From contig NZ_BAGB01000058.1 in NCBI RefSeq assembly GCF_000308615.1, positions 54,616-118,615 on the forward strand: a stretch of 64,000 nt of DNA. Reading direction: 5' to 3'. Shown here one piece after another: positions 34,190 to 43,246 of this stretch. How positions within the stretch are numbered: the first letter of the stretch is position 1; each line of letters opens with the position of its first letter. The position numbers and the translations under genes are program-made. This DNA is from Nocardia jiangxiensis NBRC 101359 (GTDB lineage Bacteria > Actinomycetota > Actinomycetes > Mycobacteriales > Mycobacteriaceae). Under the pieces are notes generated by a model. That model saw nothing but the letters and a program-made list of their open reading frames with translations. It had not been told where the DNA came from and did no database searches.

Positions 34190-34426
34190 TTACTCTGTGG
34201 GACTGCTGGATTCGGTGTGACGGGGCACCTGCGTGGGCCGCAGGCGAACCCAGATCAGGAATCCGACGGCGATGACCGCCATGACGATCCCCGACCACAG
34301 ATTGGTGTTCCAGCCGCCACTGCGCTGCAGATCCGCGGCACTGTGGTTGACGGCCCCGACGATGATCAGAATCACCCCGTAGATGCCGAGCAACCCGCCG
34401 ACGATTGTGCGGATATCGAAAAGCAT
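34190..34426 (-). CDS. Small two-helix membrane protein, symporter partner
   Basis: A 78-residue protein with hydrophobic helices at about 5-25 (IRTIVGGLLGIYGVILIIVGAV) and 43-62 (LWSGIVMAVIAVGFLIWVRL), and a short polar tail. It follows the sodium:solute symporter gene by 12 bases, with AAGGAAG overlapping the symporter stop region. Similar small proteins accompany SSS transporters in other actinobacteria, so it may be an accessory subunit. No catalytic features. Confidence 0.7.
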   Translation of the reverse strand: MLFDIRTIVGGLLGIYGVILIIVGAVNHSAADLQRSGGWNTNLWSGIVMAVIAVGFLIWVRLRPTQVPRHTESSSPTE

Positions 34427-34438
34427 TACGTCACTTCC

Positions 34439-36184
34439 TTATCCGAAGAAGATGTTCAGCGCGATGACCAGGACCAGGGAAATCCCCGCGAGCAGCACCG
34501 GACGCTGGTACCACGGCAACGTGGCGGCGTCGGCATCGGTCAGGCTGGACTTGGGGGTCTGCGAGTACACCAGCCCGACCAGTTCGGCTTCGGGTCTGGG
34601 CGCGGTCACCAGACTCACCACGACGCTGAGCACGATATCCACCACGAAGGCCACACCGGCGGCCAGGAAGCTCGAGCCCTGACCGGACAGGTTGATCACC
34701 CCGGTCTCGCTCAGAATGAAGATGAAGATCGCGGACAGGGTGCCGAACACCAGACCGACCCAACCGGCCGTCGCGGTCATCCGCTTCCAGAACATGCCGA
34801 CGATGAACGTGGCGAACAGCGGCGCGTTGAAGAACGAGAACAGCGTCTGCAGGTAGTCCATGATGTTCGAGAAGTTCCCGGCGATGAACGCGGTGAAGAC
34901 CGCGACCACCGTGGCGCCCACGGTCGCCCAGCGCCCGACATTCAGGTAGTAGCCGTCCGGCCGGTCCTTCTTCAGGTACTGCTGCCACAGGTCGAAGCTG
35001 AACACCGTGTTGAACGCGGAGATGTTCGCCGCCATGCCCGCCATGAACGCGGCCAGCAGACCGGTCAGCGCCACACCCAGAAGTCCGTTGGGGAGAACGT
35101 CTTTCATCAGGTACAGCAGCGCGTCGTTGTAGGTGACATCGCCCTTGCCGGTCGCCTTGTACTCCGCGATCTGCGGCACGATCAGCGCGCTGACCATTCC
35201 GGGGATGACGACGATCAACGGGATGAACATCTTCGGGAACGACCCGATGATCGGGGTGCGCCGCGCCGCGGAGATCGAATGTGTGGCCAGCGCGCGCTGC
35301 ACCTCGACGAAGTTGGTCGTCCAGTAACCGAACGAGAGCACGAAGCCCAGACCGAACACGATGCCGATCACGGACAGGACGCTGTTGGAGAAGCCGCTGA
35401 GCTCGTTACCCGGCCAGGAGTGGATCTGCTGTGCGGCGTCGGGCACCTTGGCGGCAATCTGGTGCTTCAACCCGCTCCAGCCGCCGACGCGATGCAGGCC
35501 GACCAGCGTCAGCGGCAGCAGCGCGGCCACGATGACGAAGAACTGCAGCACCTCGTTGTAGATCGCGGCCGACAGACCACCGAGCGTGATGTACGACAGC
35601 ACGATCGCCGCGGCGACGATGATCGACACCCACAGCGGCCAGCCCAGCAGCACGTTCACGATCGAACCCAGCAGGTACAGGTTCACACCCGCGATCAGGA
35701 CCTGGGCGATCGCGAAGCTGAGCGCGTTGACCAGGTGCGCGCCCGTGCCGAACCGCCGGCGCATGAACTCCGGCACGCTGCGCACCTTGGAACCGTAGTA
35801 GAACGGCATCATGACCACGCCGAGGAACAGCATGGCCGGGATCGCGCCGATCCAGTAGTAGTGCATGGTCGGCATGCCGTACTGGGCGCCGTTGGCGGAC
35901 ATGCCCATGATCTCGACCGCGCCGAGGTTCGCCGAGATGAACGCCAGACCCGTGACCCAGGCGGGCAGCGAGCGCCCGGACAGGAAGAAATCGATGCTCG
36001 AGGACACCCGCTGACGGGCCAACAAGCCGATGCCGAGTACGAAGACGAAATAGATCGCGACGAGCACGTAGTCGACGGGTGAGGCGTCCAGGCGCAGCCC
36101 GCCGCCTTCGGCCAATATTTCGTGTGCCGGGCCTCCTGCCAGCACCGATTCGACAATTCCTGGTGGCGCTGCAGCGGGTGGCAT
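34439..36184 (-). CDS. Sodium:solute symporter (SSS family)
   Basis: The 581-residue protein has about 14 transmembrane helices. The SSS pattern is clear in FFLSGRSLPAWVTGLAFISANLGAVEIMGMSANGAQYGM, VLSYITLGGLSAAIYNEVLQFFVIV and FNTVFSFDLWQQYLKKDRPD. It resembles the sugar/inositol branch (SglT-like) more than the proline or acetate carriers, but the solute cannot be assigned. AGGAGG lies five bases before the ATG. It is followed by a small membrane protein in the same transcript, and a palindrome lies just upstream of its start. Confidence 0.9.
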   Translation of the reverse strand: MPPAAAPPGIVESVLAGGPAHEILAEGGGLRLDASPVDYVLVAIYFVFVLGIGLLARQRVSSSIDFFLSGRSLPAWVTGLAFISANLGAVEIMGMSANGAQYGMPTMHYYWIGAIPAMLFLGVVMMPFYYGSKVRSVPEFMRRRFGTGAHLVNALSFAIAQVLIAGVNLYLLGSIVNVLLGWPLWVSIIVAAAIVLSYITLGGLSAAIYNEVLQFFVIVAALLPLTLVGLHRVGGWSGLKHQIAAKVPDAAQQIHSWPGNELSGFSNSVLSVIGIVFGLGFVLSFGYWTTNFVEVQRALATHSISAARRTPIIGSFPKMFIPLIVVIPGMVSALIVPQIAEYKATGKGDVTYNDALLYLMKDVLPNGLLGVALTGLLAAFMAGMAANISAFNTVFSFDLWQQYLKKDRPDGYYLNVGRWATVGATVVAVFTAFIAGNFSNIMDYLQTLFSFFNAPLFATFIVGMFWKRMTATAGWVGLVFGTLSAIFIFILSETGVINLSGQGSSFLAAGVAFVVDIVLSVVVSLVTAPRPEAELVGLVYSQTPKSSLTDADAATLPWYQRPVLLAGISLVLVIALNIFFG

Positions 36185-36213
36185 GCGGCCCTCCTGTCCG
36201 GTAAATCCTCATT

Positions 36214-36227
36214 CGACCACTTGGTCG
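36214..36227. promoter_or_regulatory. Palindrome upstream of the symporter gene
   Basis: CGACCA-CT-TGGTCG is a perfect inverted repeat 29 bases before the symporter ATG, a likely repressor site. The rest of the 228-base gap to the decarboxylase gene is A+T-rich around 36310-36380 and probably carries the opposite promoter. Confidence 0.5.
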
Positions 36228-36412
36228 TGTCCGGATCTTAGCGGGCCGTTAGCGTTCACATCCGAGGTATGCACCGACCGGCCGCCGGGCGTTCACGCAA
36301 CCGGGGGTGATACGCGACAGATATGAAACGATGTTTTTCAGTTCCAGGAAGTTTTGCCGCAAGATCACCCTTCAAAATGCAACACTGGGATCCCCGGGGG
36401 AAGGATCACAGG

Positions 36413-36961
36413 ATGCTCATAACCCACCGACACCACGGCACATTCGGAACCGGAAGTACCGCCCCACCCCGCCCCGCCGCGCTGACCATCGAGGTCGGCG
36501 CGGCGGTCGGAGTGGGGTCCACCAGAATCTCCGCATTCGACGCCGCGCTGCGCGAACTCGGTGTGGGAGAAGCGAATCTGATCCGCCTGTCGTCGGTGAT
36601 CCCGCCACACGCCACGATCGAGCGGACCCGCAGGGTGCGCAAACCCATCGTCTGGGGCGATCGGCTGTACTGCGTGTACGCGGTGGAATTCGCCGAAACC
36701 GAGGGCGCGACGGCGGCGGCCGGAATCGGCTGGACCGTGCGCGACGACGGCTCGGGCGCGGGCCTGTTCGTCGAGCACGAGGCCGAAACCGCCAGGGCGG
36801 TCGACGAACTCATCCACGCGAGCCTGACCGAGATGACCGCGGCCCGCGCCGGGATCTTCGGGCCGGTGTGCACCAGCACGATCGCGGCCACCTCCGATGG
36901 ACGGCCGACCTGCGCACTGGCCCTGGCGGCGTACCACACGGCGGGATGGAACCAACCGTGA
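36413..36961 (+). CDS. Pyruvoyl-dependent arginine decarboxylase
   Basis: The 182-residue proenzyme matches PvlArgDC, which cleaves itself between two serines to form a pyruvoyl cofactor and then turns arginine into agmatine. The diagnostic block is GVGSTRISAFDAALRELGVGEANLIRLSSVIPP, with the cleavage pair Ser60-Ser61. VWGDRLYCVYAVEFAE and the C-terminal ALALAAYHTAGW also fit. ATG at 36413 was preferred to one at 36323 because similarity begins soon after and the length then fits the family. Its stop overlaps the next start (GTGA). This enzyme is better known from archaea and Chlamydia; no agmatinase or spermidine genes are nearby. Confidence 0.85.
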   Translation: MLITHRHHGTFGTGSTAPPRPAALTIEVGAAVGVGSTRISAFDAALRELGVGEANLIRLSSVIPPHATIERTRRVRKPIVWGDRLYCVYAVEFAETEGATAAAGIGWTVRDDGSGAGLFVEHEAETARAVDELIHASLTEMTAARAGIFGPVCTSTIAATSDGRPTCALALAAYHTAGWNQP

Positions 36962-37578
36962 CCGAACCCGAGGACCCGGAAAGATCAAGTCGTACAGCGA
37001 CTTCGGCTGCCGGCGGCATCCAGGTCAGCGTCGAGACCACGATTCCGGATCCGCAGATCGAACGCTTCCAACTGCTCTACGAGGACGCGTTCGGTCCATT
37101 ACGCACTCGGGCGATCGCACGGCAGGTTCTGCATCCGGGCGAATTCCATCAGGAGATGACAGATCCGCGAATCCAGAAGCACGTGGCCCGCGCGCCCGAC
37201 GGCGAACCGATCGGTCTGACCACGTTGACCCGTCACCTGGAGACCGTTCCGTGGATCAGTCCCGAATATTTCGCGGCGCGTTTTCCCCAACACGCCGAGC
37301 GTGACGCGATCTACTATGCAGGGTTCACATTGGTCGCGCCGGGCGCGCGACAAGGGGCCGCATTTCATGTCATGATCGAATCAGTCGTCCGGATATTGGC
37401 GGCGGAGCGCGCGGCCGTCGGCTGGGACATCTGCTCATACAACAACTCTCGCTTCTCGTTCGCCGACGCTCTGCGGACGGCGATCGGTGAACGAGCCACC
37501 GTCGAGATCGCAGTGGAGGATTCCCAGACTTACTACGCGGCACGGTTCATCGGGGACGGAGCGGACAAGGGGGACTGA
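36958..37578 (+). CDS. GNAT-fold acyltransferase-like protein
   Basis: A 206-residue protein whose middle and end resemble the GNAT superfamily, especially members related to N-acyl amino acid and autoinducer synthases (IERFQLLYEDAFGPLRTRAIARQVLHPGEFHQEM, IYYAGFTLVAPGARQG, VEDSQTYYAARF). The characteristic RxxGxA acetyl-CoA loop is not obvious: ARQGAAFHVM may stand in for it. It overlaps the arginine decarboxylase by four bases and the cyclase by one, so translation is coupled. Context suggests it acylates agmatine or a related amine, but this is inference. I am confident only of the fold class. Confidence 0.55.
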   Translation: MTEPEDPERSSRTATSAAGGIQVSVETTIPDPQIERFQLLYEDAFGPLRTRAIARQVLHPGEFHQEMTDPRIQKHVARAPDGEPIGLTTLTRHLETVPWISPEYFAARFPQHAERDAIYYAGFTLVAPGARQGAAFHVMIESVVRILAAERAAVGWDICSYNNSRFSFADALRTAIGERATVEIAVEDSQTYYAARFIGDGADKGD

Positions 37579-39221
37579 TGATGCTCAGCGAACAGCACAC
37601 GGTCGACCTCCGGCATCTGGCCGGGCCATTGTGGCGCGCATTCGTGCCGATGATAGCCGCGGTCATGATCGCGCTACCCCTGCTCACCGCCGCGGAAGCG
37701 GTCGTCACCACCGTCTTGGCGGCGGTCGTCGTGATGACGGTGGCGATGATCGCCGTCGGCGTGCACCGACATCACCCGCCCGCACCGATGCCGTGGTATC
37801 TGCTGGCCGGATCGGCCGTACTGTTCGGTTTCGGCATCACGCTGCGCGACCTCATACCGGCCGAACAGTACCTGTTCGACGATATGTTCACCCTGTCCGG
37901 ATATGCCGGTGTCCTACTCGCGGCACTGCTGTGGCTCGCGCCGCGCCGCGTGCACGGCGGCGGCAACGATCTGCTGCTGGACTCCGGGCTGATCGGCCTG
38001 GGCGCACTGCTGGCCTCGTGGACGTTCCTGATCTCGCCGATCCTGAGCAGCGGACACGGTGCGAGCGCGGTGATCGCGGCCTGCTACCCGGTCATCGATG
38101 CGCTGCTGCTGACCGTGGTCACCCATTCGGTGGTCACCGCGATGCGCTCGGAAACCTCACTGCGCCTGCTGCATACGAGTCTGCTGGCGATCCTGATCGC
38201 CGATTTCGGCTACAACCTGGTGGCGGCCGGGTCGATCCACCCGCCGCTGCAGATTCTGCTGGTTCCGCTGCTGGGCGCGTATCTGCTGGTGGGGCTGGCG
38301 GCGCTGCATCCGACCATGGTCACCCTGGGTCAGCAGCAACGCATCCGGCCCGATCAGTCGCGTCAGCGGGCCAGTGTCATCGCGGTCGCACTCGTGGTCG
38401 CCTCGCTGGTGCCGACCATGGGCCATCGGCCCGGCGTGGTGGATCGAGTGGTGGTCTCCACATTGCTGGCCGGACTGCTGATCGGCGTGCTGGCGCGCAG
38501 TGAGCGCGCGATCGGGCGCAGCGCACGCAGCGAGCGACGCGCGCAGTATCAGGCCGATCACGACATGCTCACCGGTCTGCTGAACCGCTCGGCGCTGCTG
38601 CGCGCCCCCGCCCGCAATCACGAGCGGTGGGCCGGGCGCACACTGTGCCTGCTGTTCATCGATCTGGACGGCTTCAAATCCGTCAACGACAGCTACGGCC
38701 ACGCCATCGGCGACGAGCTGATCGCCAACGCCGCGGCCCGCATCCGCCGGGTCATCCGGCACGACGATGTGGCCGCCCGCTACGGCGGTGACGAGTTCGT
38801 CGTGCTGACCTGCGCGAACCGCTCGGACACCGCAACCCTCGCCGAACGACTGATCGCCGCGTTCGGCAATCCCTTCGAACTCAGCGTCGGCGCGGTCTCG
38901 ATCACGGCCAGCATCGGCATCGCCGTGGGCTCCGCCCGCCCGGCGGGCTCGGTGCACGAGATCCGCGGCCACACCGCCGCGTGCCCGGCCCCGGCCGAGG
39001 CATTCCTCGCACAGGACGTCCCCACACCGCTCCCGACGGAGCCCACCCCCGCCGAAACCTCGGTCTACGACCTACTGCGCGAAGCGGATTCGGCCATGTA
39101 CCACGCCAAGGAATACACCCTCGGCTACGTCTTCCACGACGAGATGCGTCACCAGGGCCACCCCGAATCGCGCCGAGTCTGGCGCCGCGAAAGTCACAAA
39201 ACCCGCGAAACCGCCGTCTAG
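37578..39221 (+). CDS. Membrane-bound diguanylate cyclase (GGDEF)
   Basis: The 547-residue product has about nine transmembrane helices in residues 1-310, forming a sensor of unnamed type. The GGDEF domain follows: DHDMLTGLLNRSALL, LLFIDLDGFKSVNDSYGHAIGDEL, and RHDDVAARYGGDEFVVL. The GGDEF active site (about residue 403) and the inhibitory RxxD site five residues before it are both intact, so it should make c-di-GMP with product feedback. Some 45 Pro/Ala-rich residues are inserted between SIGIAVGSARP and the final helix, DLLREADSAMYHAKEY. It starts within the stop of the GNAT gene (TGATGATG). Confidence 0.9.
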   Translation: MMLSEQHTVDLRHLAGPLWRAFVPMIAAVMIALPLLTAAEAVVTTVLAAVVVMTVAMIAVGVHRHHPPAPMPWYLLAGSAVLFGFGITLRDLIPAEQYLFDDMFTLSGYAGVLLAALLWLAPRRVHGGGNDLLLDSGLIGLGALLASWTFLISPILSSGHGASAVIAACYPVIDALLLTVVTHSVVTAMRSETSLRLLHTSLLAILIADFGYNLVAAGSIHPPLQILLVPLLGAYLLVGLAALHPTMVTLGQQQRIRPDQSRQRASVIAVALVVASLVPTMGHRPGVVDRVVVSTLLAGLLIGVLARSERAIGRSARSERRAQYQADHDMLTGLLNRSALLRAPARNHERWAGRTLCLLFIDLDGFKSVNDSYGHAIGDELIANAAARIRRVIRHDDVAARYGGDEFVVLTCANRSDTATLAERLIAAFGNPFELSVGAVSITASIGIAVGSARPAGSVHEIRGHTAACPAPAEAFLAQDVPTPLPTEPTPAETSVYDLLREADSAMYHAKEYTLGYVFHDEMRHQGHPESRRVWRRESHKTRETAV

Positions 39222-39669
39222 CTCGGCGGCTGCCGCGGTTATCGAACCGGGCCCGTGGTGACCATTCGCCCGCAGGTTCGCACCTGCACCGAACGCACCG
39301 GGAGATCCATGCCTCTCGGAATTGCTTCGTGGTTCGTGGCCGTCACAGGGGCCAGGGCCTCGGCTCGACGACGCCTGCCGGACCCGGCGGAGCGCGCTGC
39401 GAGGACCGCAGCGACGACAGCGGAGGCGAGCAGGGCGATCAGATGCAACAACAACGCGCACTCCTGGGCGATCGGGAACCTGTGCAACGCACGGTTCGCT
39501 GGTGGACAACTCGCGCGGTAGGCGGCTGCACTCTGTCGCCGCTTCCCCGCACCACGGTTCGATGACGCTGCATCGAGGTCCGGATCGCCGCTCGGTCCAG
39601 TTCATTCGATGCGACTGCACTGATCAGCGATCCACTGGCAAACAATCCATCGGGGCCCCCGCGCCGGTG
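39222..39669. other. Gene-poor gap after the diguanylate cyclase gene
   Basis: No convincing gene in 448 bases. One minus-strand frame (39239-39487, 82 codons from a TTG) encodes a hydrophobic run, CALLLHLIALLASAVVAAVLAA, followed by basic residues. It has no ribosome binding site and may be chance in a GC-rich stretch. Confidence 0.4.
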
Positions 39670-40152
39670 TTACGTCGCGGCTGTCGCCGATCCGGCGGGA
39701 GCGGTCTCCAGATCCTGTGCGACGGCCGCCAGCACGCGGTGCAGGACCGGCGCCTCGCCGTCGCCGAGGTAGCGGGCGAAATGGCCACGGACGCCGCGTA
39801 CGTGGGTCGGCCATGCCGCTTGCAGGGCTCGAACTCCCTCGGGGGTGAGCGTGACCAGGGTCGCGCGCCGATTGGCGGGGTCGATCCGGCGTTCGGCGTA
39901 GCCGGATTTCTCCAGGCCGTCGACGATGCGGGTGAGTCCGCTGGCGCTGTAGAGCAACGCGGCGGCCAGATTCCGCATGTACATCGCCTGGCCCGGCGCT
40001 TCGGACAACTGCACCAGGGCGTCGTAGGTGAGCAACGTCATGCCGTGTTCGGCGCGTAGCTCGGCGTCGAGGGTGCGGGTGAGCAGGGCGTGCGAGCGCA
40101 GGTAGAACCGCCACGCACTTTCTTCGTCGGTGCTCAACGCCTCGACCTCCAT
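39670..40152 (-). CDS. MarR-family transcriptional regulator
   Basis: The 160-residue protein has the MarR winged helix: LRAEHGMTLLTYDALVQLSEAPGQAMYMRNLAAALLYSASGLTRIVDGLEKSGYAERRIDPANRRATLVTLTPEGVRAL. AAGGAG stands nine bases before the ATG at 40152. It faces a two-gene unit starting at 40319 and may control it; I see no perfect palindrome in the 166-base divergent gap. The ligand is unknown. Confidence 0.88.
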   Translation of the reverse strand: MEVEALSTDEESAWRFYLRSHALLTRTLDAELRAEHGMTLLTYDALVQLSEAPGQAMYMRNLAAALLYSASGLTRIVDGLEKSGYAERRIDPANRRATLVTLTPEGVRALQAAWPTHVRGVRGHFARYLGDGEAPVLHRVLAAVAQDLETAPAGSATAAT

Positions 40153-40318
40153 ACCCACGTCTCCTTCGCCGGTTTCGCATTCGGACAATACACCCCGCAA
40201 GACTCCATACGAAGATATTACTCATGCGAACAGTTGCTATAGAGAGTGTTGTGATGCATAGTGTTCGTGTTCGTAGCGATATGCGTCACATGGACGCCCC
40301 ACATGAGGAGTTCTGCGA

Positions 40319-40792
40319 GTGATGGGTTTTCGGCAGTACCGGCAGCGACGGCGGGTCGTCGGCCTGTACGTGGAGCGGAATACGCTCTATGCCCTACGCG
40401 ACCACGACCACCCCGGTTACCGGACGCTGACCAGCGACGACGAGCGCGCGGCCTTCCTGGCGCCGGTGCCGGTCGGACTGCAGAAGGCAGAGGTCACGCT
40501 CACCGGCGAGTCGGGCGACGACGCAGCCCCGGCGAGCGAAGAGGAGGAATTCACGCCGGTCGTTCCGGCCAACGCGAAAAATGTTCCGGTGTACTGGATC
40601 TCGGTGTACACCTGGGACGGCGGCGAATATCGGGCCTGGTCGTTCCACCCGCGCGCGGCATTACGCCTGCATCGGCAGATTCAGCAGCTCATCACCAGCG
40701 CGGACACCCCGGGCCGTGACGAACCCGCATCGGCCACGTCCCCGCCGACGACATCGCCGATCGTCACGCCGCAGGCCGGGGCCCTGGCATGA
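40319..40792 (+). CDS. Conserved hypothetical protein, 157 aa
   Basis: The product starts basic (MGFRQYRQRRRVVGLYVERNTLYALRDHD) and has a central part with VPVYWISVYTWDGGEYRAWSFHPRAALRLHRQI and an acidic, then Pro/Thr-rich tail. I recognise no family. GTG at 40319 lies eight bases after AGGAG and was preferred to the adjacent ATG. Its stop overlaps the start of the next gene (ATGA), so the two products are likely made together. No signal peptide or membrane helix. Confidence 0.65.
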   Translation: MMGFRQYRQRRRVVGLYVERNTLYALRDHDHPGYRTLTSDDERAAFLAPVPVGLQKAEVTLTGESGDDAAPASEEEEFTPVVPANAKNVPVYWISVYTWDGGEYRAWSFHPRAALRLHRQIQQLITSADTPGRDEPASATSPPTTSPIVTPQAGALA

Positions 40793-41178
40793 CCGGCGCA
40801 ACCCATGCCCAGCCCCTCGACGAACAGGTGCGGGCCGTGCTCGACCGCTACGACACCGCACTGGCGTGCGGCGACAGCGCCGCGGTCACAGCCGTGTTCG
40901 CCGAATACGGCGCGTGCTACCCCGCCGATGACAGCGCCGCATTCGGTACCGATGTCGACACGTACTACCGCCAGGTGTGCGCCACCGCACGTCCGGCCCG
41001 GCAGCGACGTGTGCACTACATCGCCTCGGGTGGGGAGGTCGTATTCGTCACCACCACCCTGACCCCCTCGGGCGAGGCGGACAGCATCGCCCCGGCCGGT
41101 GAAGTATTCATCCTGCGCCGACGCGGGCAGCAGTGGGCGATCCTGGCCCACCTCGGATCACGCGGGCAAACCCCGTAA
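40789..41178 (+). CDS. NTF2/SnoaL-like protein
   Basis: This 129-residue protein has the cone-shaped NTF2-like fold pattern: DEQVRAVLDRYDTALACGDSAAVTAVFAEYGACYPADDSAAFGTDVDTYYRQVC, then RVHYIASGGEVVFVTTTLTPSGE and GEVFILRRRGQQWAILAHLGS. It belongs with DUF4440-type members that use the pocket for small ligands; no catalytic residues are evident. Translation is coupled to the preceding gene through an ATGA overlap. Confidence 0.75.
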   Translation: MTGATHAQPLDEQVRAVLDRYDTALACGDSAAVTAVFAEYGACYPADDSAAFGTDVDTYYRQVCATARPARQRRVHYIASGGEVVFVTTTLTPSGEADSIAPAGEVFILRRRGQQWAILAHLGSRGQTP

Positions 41179-41207
41179 TCGACCGACGGCGCGGAGTCGA
41201 AAACCCT

Positions 41208-41978
41208 CTAGCCCGAAAGTTCGTCGAGAAGGCGACGCGCCTGCTCGAGTTCGGACTGGAGCTGTTCCACCTTGACGCGCTGGGAGTTTCGCACCGACTC
41301 CAGGACCGAGTCGACCACCTCGGCCACCTCGGGGTGCAGGAGTTTGGCGGCCTGGGCCACCGACGAGCCCGCGACGGTCAGGCCGCGCACGGTGCGCTTC
41401 TTGCCGTTGACGACGTCGACGGTCCACTCCCCGTCGGCGGTGCCGGACAACGTGACGGTGACCTCGGGGGTCTTCGCCTTGCGGGCGGGGGCGGCCTTCG
41501 CGGGGCGGGCGGGCTGTTTGGCGCCGGGCTTGGCGTTCTCGGCGGAGCTGTCGGACTCGGCGGCGGGCTTGGGCCCGGCGGGCTTGGCGACGGCCGGGGC
41601 CGGTTGCGCGGGGGCCGCGGTCTCCTGGGCCGGGCTCGGCGGCTGCGGCGACGGGGTGACGGACGACGGCATGCTCACTGGGGTGTCCTTCCTGGGTTTC
41701 GCGGCGGCCGGGGGCGCGGTGCGCCGGGCCGGTTTGGTCAGCGTCACTTCGGTGGGCGAGAACGACAGCACATCCTTGGAACCCGTGGGCCGCACCTGGA
41801 GGAAATCGCCCTCGGCGGGATCACCGAGCGCGAGCACCTTTCCCGAGCGACCCTCGGGCACCCCGACCGCTTCCGCGGTGAACCACACCATCGGTGGGCG
41901 ATCGGCGGCGAGGTCCGCGGCGATCTGCCGAATTTCTGTGTCGGACAACGGCTGCGGCTTCGTTCGACGCGATGACAT
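41208..41978 (-). CDS. Pro/Ala/Lys-rich protein with two conserved ends
   Basis: The 256-residue product has a folded N-terminal domain (LSDTEIRQIAADLAADRPPMVWFTAEAVGVPEGRSGKVLALGDPAEGDFLQVRP) and a C-terminal domain ending in a coiled-coil-like stretch (SQRVKVEQLQSELEQARRLLDELSG). About 90 residues of Pro, Ala and Lys link them. KTPEVTVTLSGTADGEWTVDVVNGKKR looks like a small beta unit. It resembles a mycolata-specific uncharacterised family (I think DUF6319); the charged linker suggests nucleic-acid or protein binding. GGAG precedes the ATG. Confidence 0.65.
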   Translation of the reverse strand: MSSRRTKPQPLSDTEIRQIAADLAADRPPMVWFTAEAVGVPEGRSGKVLALGDPAEGDFLQVRPTGSKDVLSFSPTEVTLTKPARRTAPPAAAKPRKDTPVSMPSSVTPSPQPPSPAQETAAPAQPAPAVAKPAGPKPAAESDSSAENAKPGAKQPARPAKAAPARKAKTPEVTVTLSGTADGEWTVDVVNGKKRTVRGLTVAGSSVAQAAKLLHPEVAEVVDSVLESVRNSQRVKVEQLQSELEQARRLLDELSG

Positions 41979-42329
41979 GGTGCACTCCGGGCGGGTTCGT
42001 TGACGTCTGCGTGCCAAGAGCATGCCCCATAGCACCGACAAGTCCACATCGCCGGATGCGGCTCGGCCTCGCACTGAAGGCCAGCAATCCCTCGGCAAAA
42101 CCCAGCTGCCGTAACCGCACCGCCACCTCCGACCCGATCCCGCGTACTCGACCAACCAGGAGAATCGTAGGGGCTGCGGAGAACTCGCGACGCCGATTGC
42201 CGCAACCGCCCACACCGATTCCATGTCACACAGCAATCTTCGGGTATTCCTCCTCGGCGCGGACAGCCGGGCCGTTACCGGGTAATGTCCGGACTCCATG
42301 AGGAGTCCGGCGGTCGACGGGGCGATGCG
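41979..42329. other. Divergent promoter gap
   Basis: The 351 bases between the Pro/Ala/Lys-rich gene and the plus-strand maleylpyruvate-isomerase-like gene hold no credible gene. They should contain both promoters. I see no strong palindromes. Confidence 0.4.
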
Positions 42330-43115
42330 ATGAGTTCGGCACATCTGCCCGCGTTGCACGACGAGCGCCGCGCCGTGCTCGACTTCTGCCGCGATCTGAG
42401 CGCCGCGGACCTCGGCGCGCCCAGCGCGGCGGCGGGCTGGTCGGTCGCCGACGTGCTCATCCACATGACCACCGTGCTGCGCGCGATCCTCACCCCGACC
42501 GCCGCGGCCTATATGACCACCCGCGACGTGGAACGCCTGAACGAGCGACTCGTCGACGAAAAGCGTTCGCACACAACCAAACAGCTCCCCGGCGAATTCG
42601 AGACCTGGAGCCGCCGCGGCATTGCCGCCCTGACCGTGCTGACCATGCCCGGACTCAACGCCATCCGCATCCCGTACGGCGAATTGGGCTGGTACCCACT
42701 CGAACTCGCGCCGGCCATGCTGGTGTACGAATGGCACACCCATGTGCGCCACGACATCGCCCCGGCGCTGGACCGCCCCACTCCGCCCACCGACGCGCGC
42801 CGGATGACCTCGATCCTGCGCTGGCTGACCACACTGCTCGAGCATTCGCACCGCGAGGCGTTGAGCTGGCTCGACACCTCGGTGGCACTGACCCTCACCG
42901 GTCCGGGGGGCGGCACCTGGCGGCTCGAGCCACGCGGCGGACGGCTGCGCGTGCGGCCGGGACGCGCCGCCGGGGCCACGGCCCACATCGCGGCGATGTC
43001 GGTGGAGTTCCCGCAGTGGAGCACCCGGCGGCTGCCCTGGCGCGCCTGCGCCGTCGCGGTGACCGGCGACACCGAGATCGGCACGCGCGTACTGGACTCG
43101 ATCAACCTCGTGTGA
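42330..43115 (+). CDS. Maleylpyruvate-isomerase N-terminal-domain protein
   Basis: A 261-residue DinB/MDMPI-type protein: ERRAVLDFCRDLSAADLGAPSAAAGWSVADVLIHMTTVLRAIL, with the conserved His in LIHM and a second candidate ligand pair in YEWHTHVRHDI. A C-terminal SCP-like domain (ALTLTGPGGGTWRLEPRGGRLRV, TGDTEIGTRVLDSINLV) follows. Likely metal-binding and perhaps thiol-dependent; reaction unknown. The start is uncertain: ATG at 42330 or 42285. Confidence 0.8.
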   Translation: MSSAHLPALHDERRAVLDFCRDLSAADLGAPSAAAGWSVADVLIHMTTVLRAILTPTAAAYMTTRDVERLNERLVDEKRSHTTKQLPGEFETWSRRGIAALTVLTMPGLNAIRIPYGELGWYPLELAPAMLVYEWHTHVRHDIAPALDRPTPPTDARRMTSILRWLTTLLEHSHREALSWLDTSVALTLTGPGGGTWRLEPRGGRLRVRPGRAAGATAHIAAMSVEFPQWSTRRLPWRACAVAVTGDTEIGTRVLDSINLV

Positions 43116-43246
43116 TTCCCGCCGAAGTTCACAGTTCCGACTCATACAGCGCGGTTAGCATGCAGATGCACCCGTCCCGGGGTGACCGGGTGCCGGACGA
43201 CCCGTCGCGTGCGGGCGGTCGGATCGCGAATACGAAGGGGATTCGA

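Noticed and set aside
34217..36082. Long plus-strand frame (621 codons) opposite the sodium:solute symporter gene, rich in His, Arg, Glu and Gln
   Set aside because: It is the mirror of a clear membrane-protein gene; such frames stay open by chance at high GC. Its composition fits no protein family.
39239..39487. Minus-strand 82-codon membrane-like frame after the diguanylate cyclase
   Set aside because: TTG start without a ribosome binding site, and a single hydrophobic run that GC-rich sequence gives easily.
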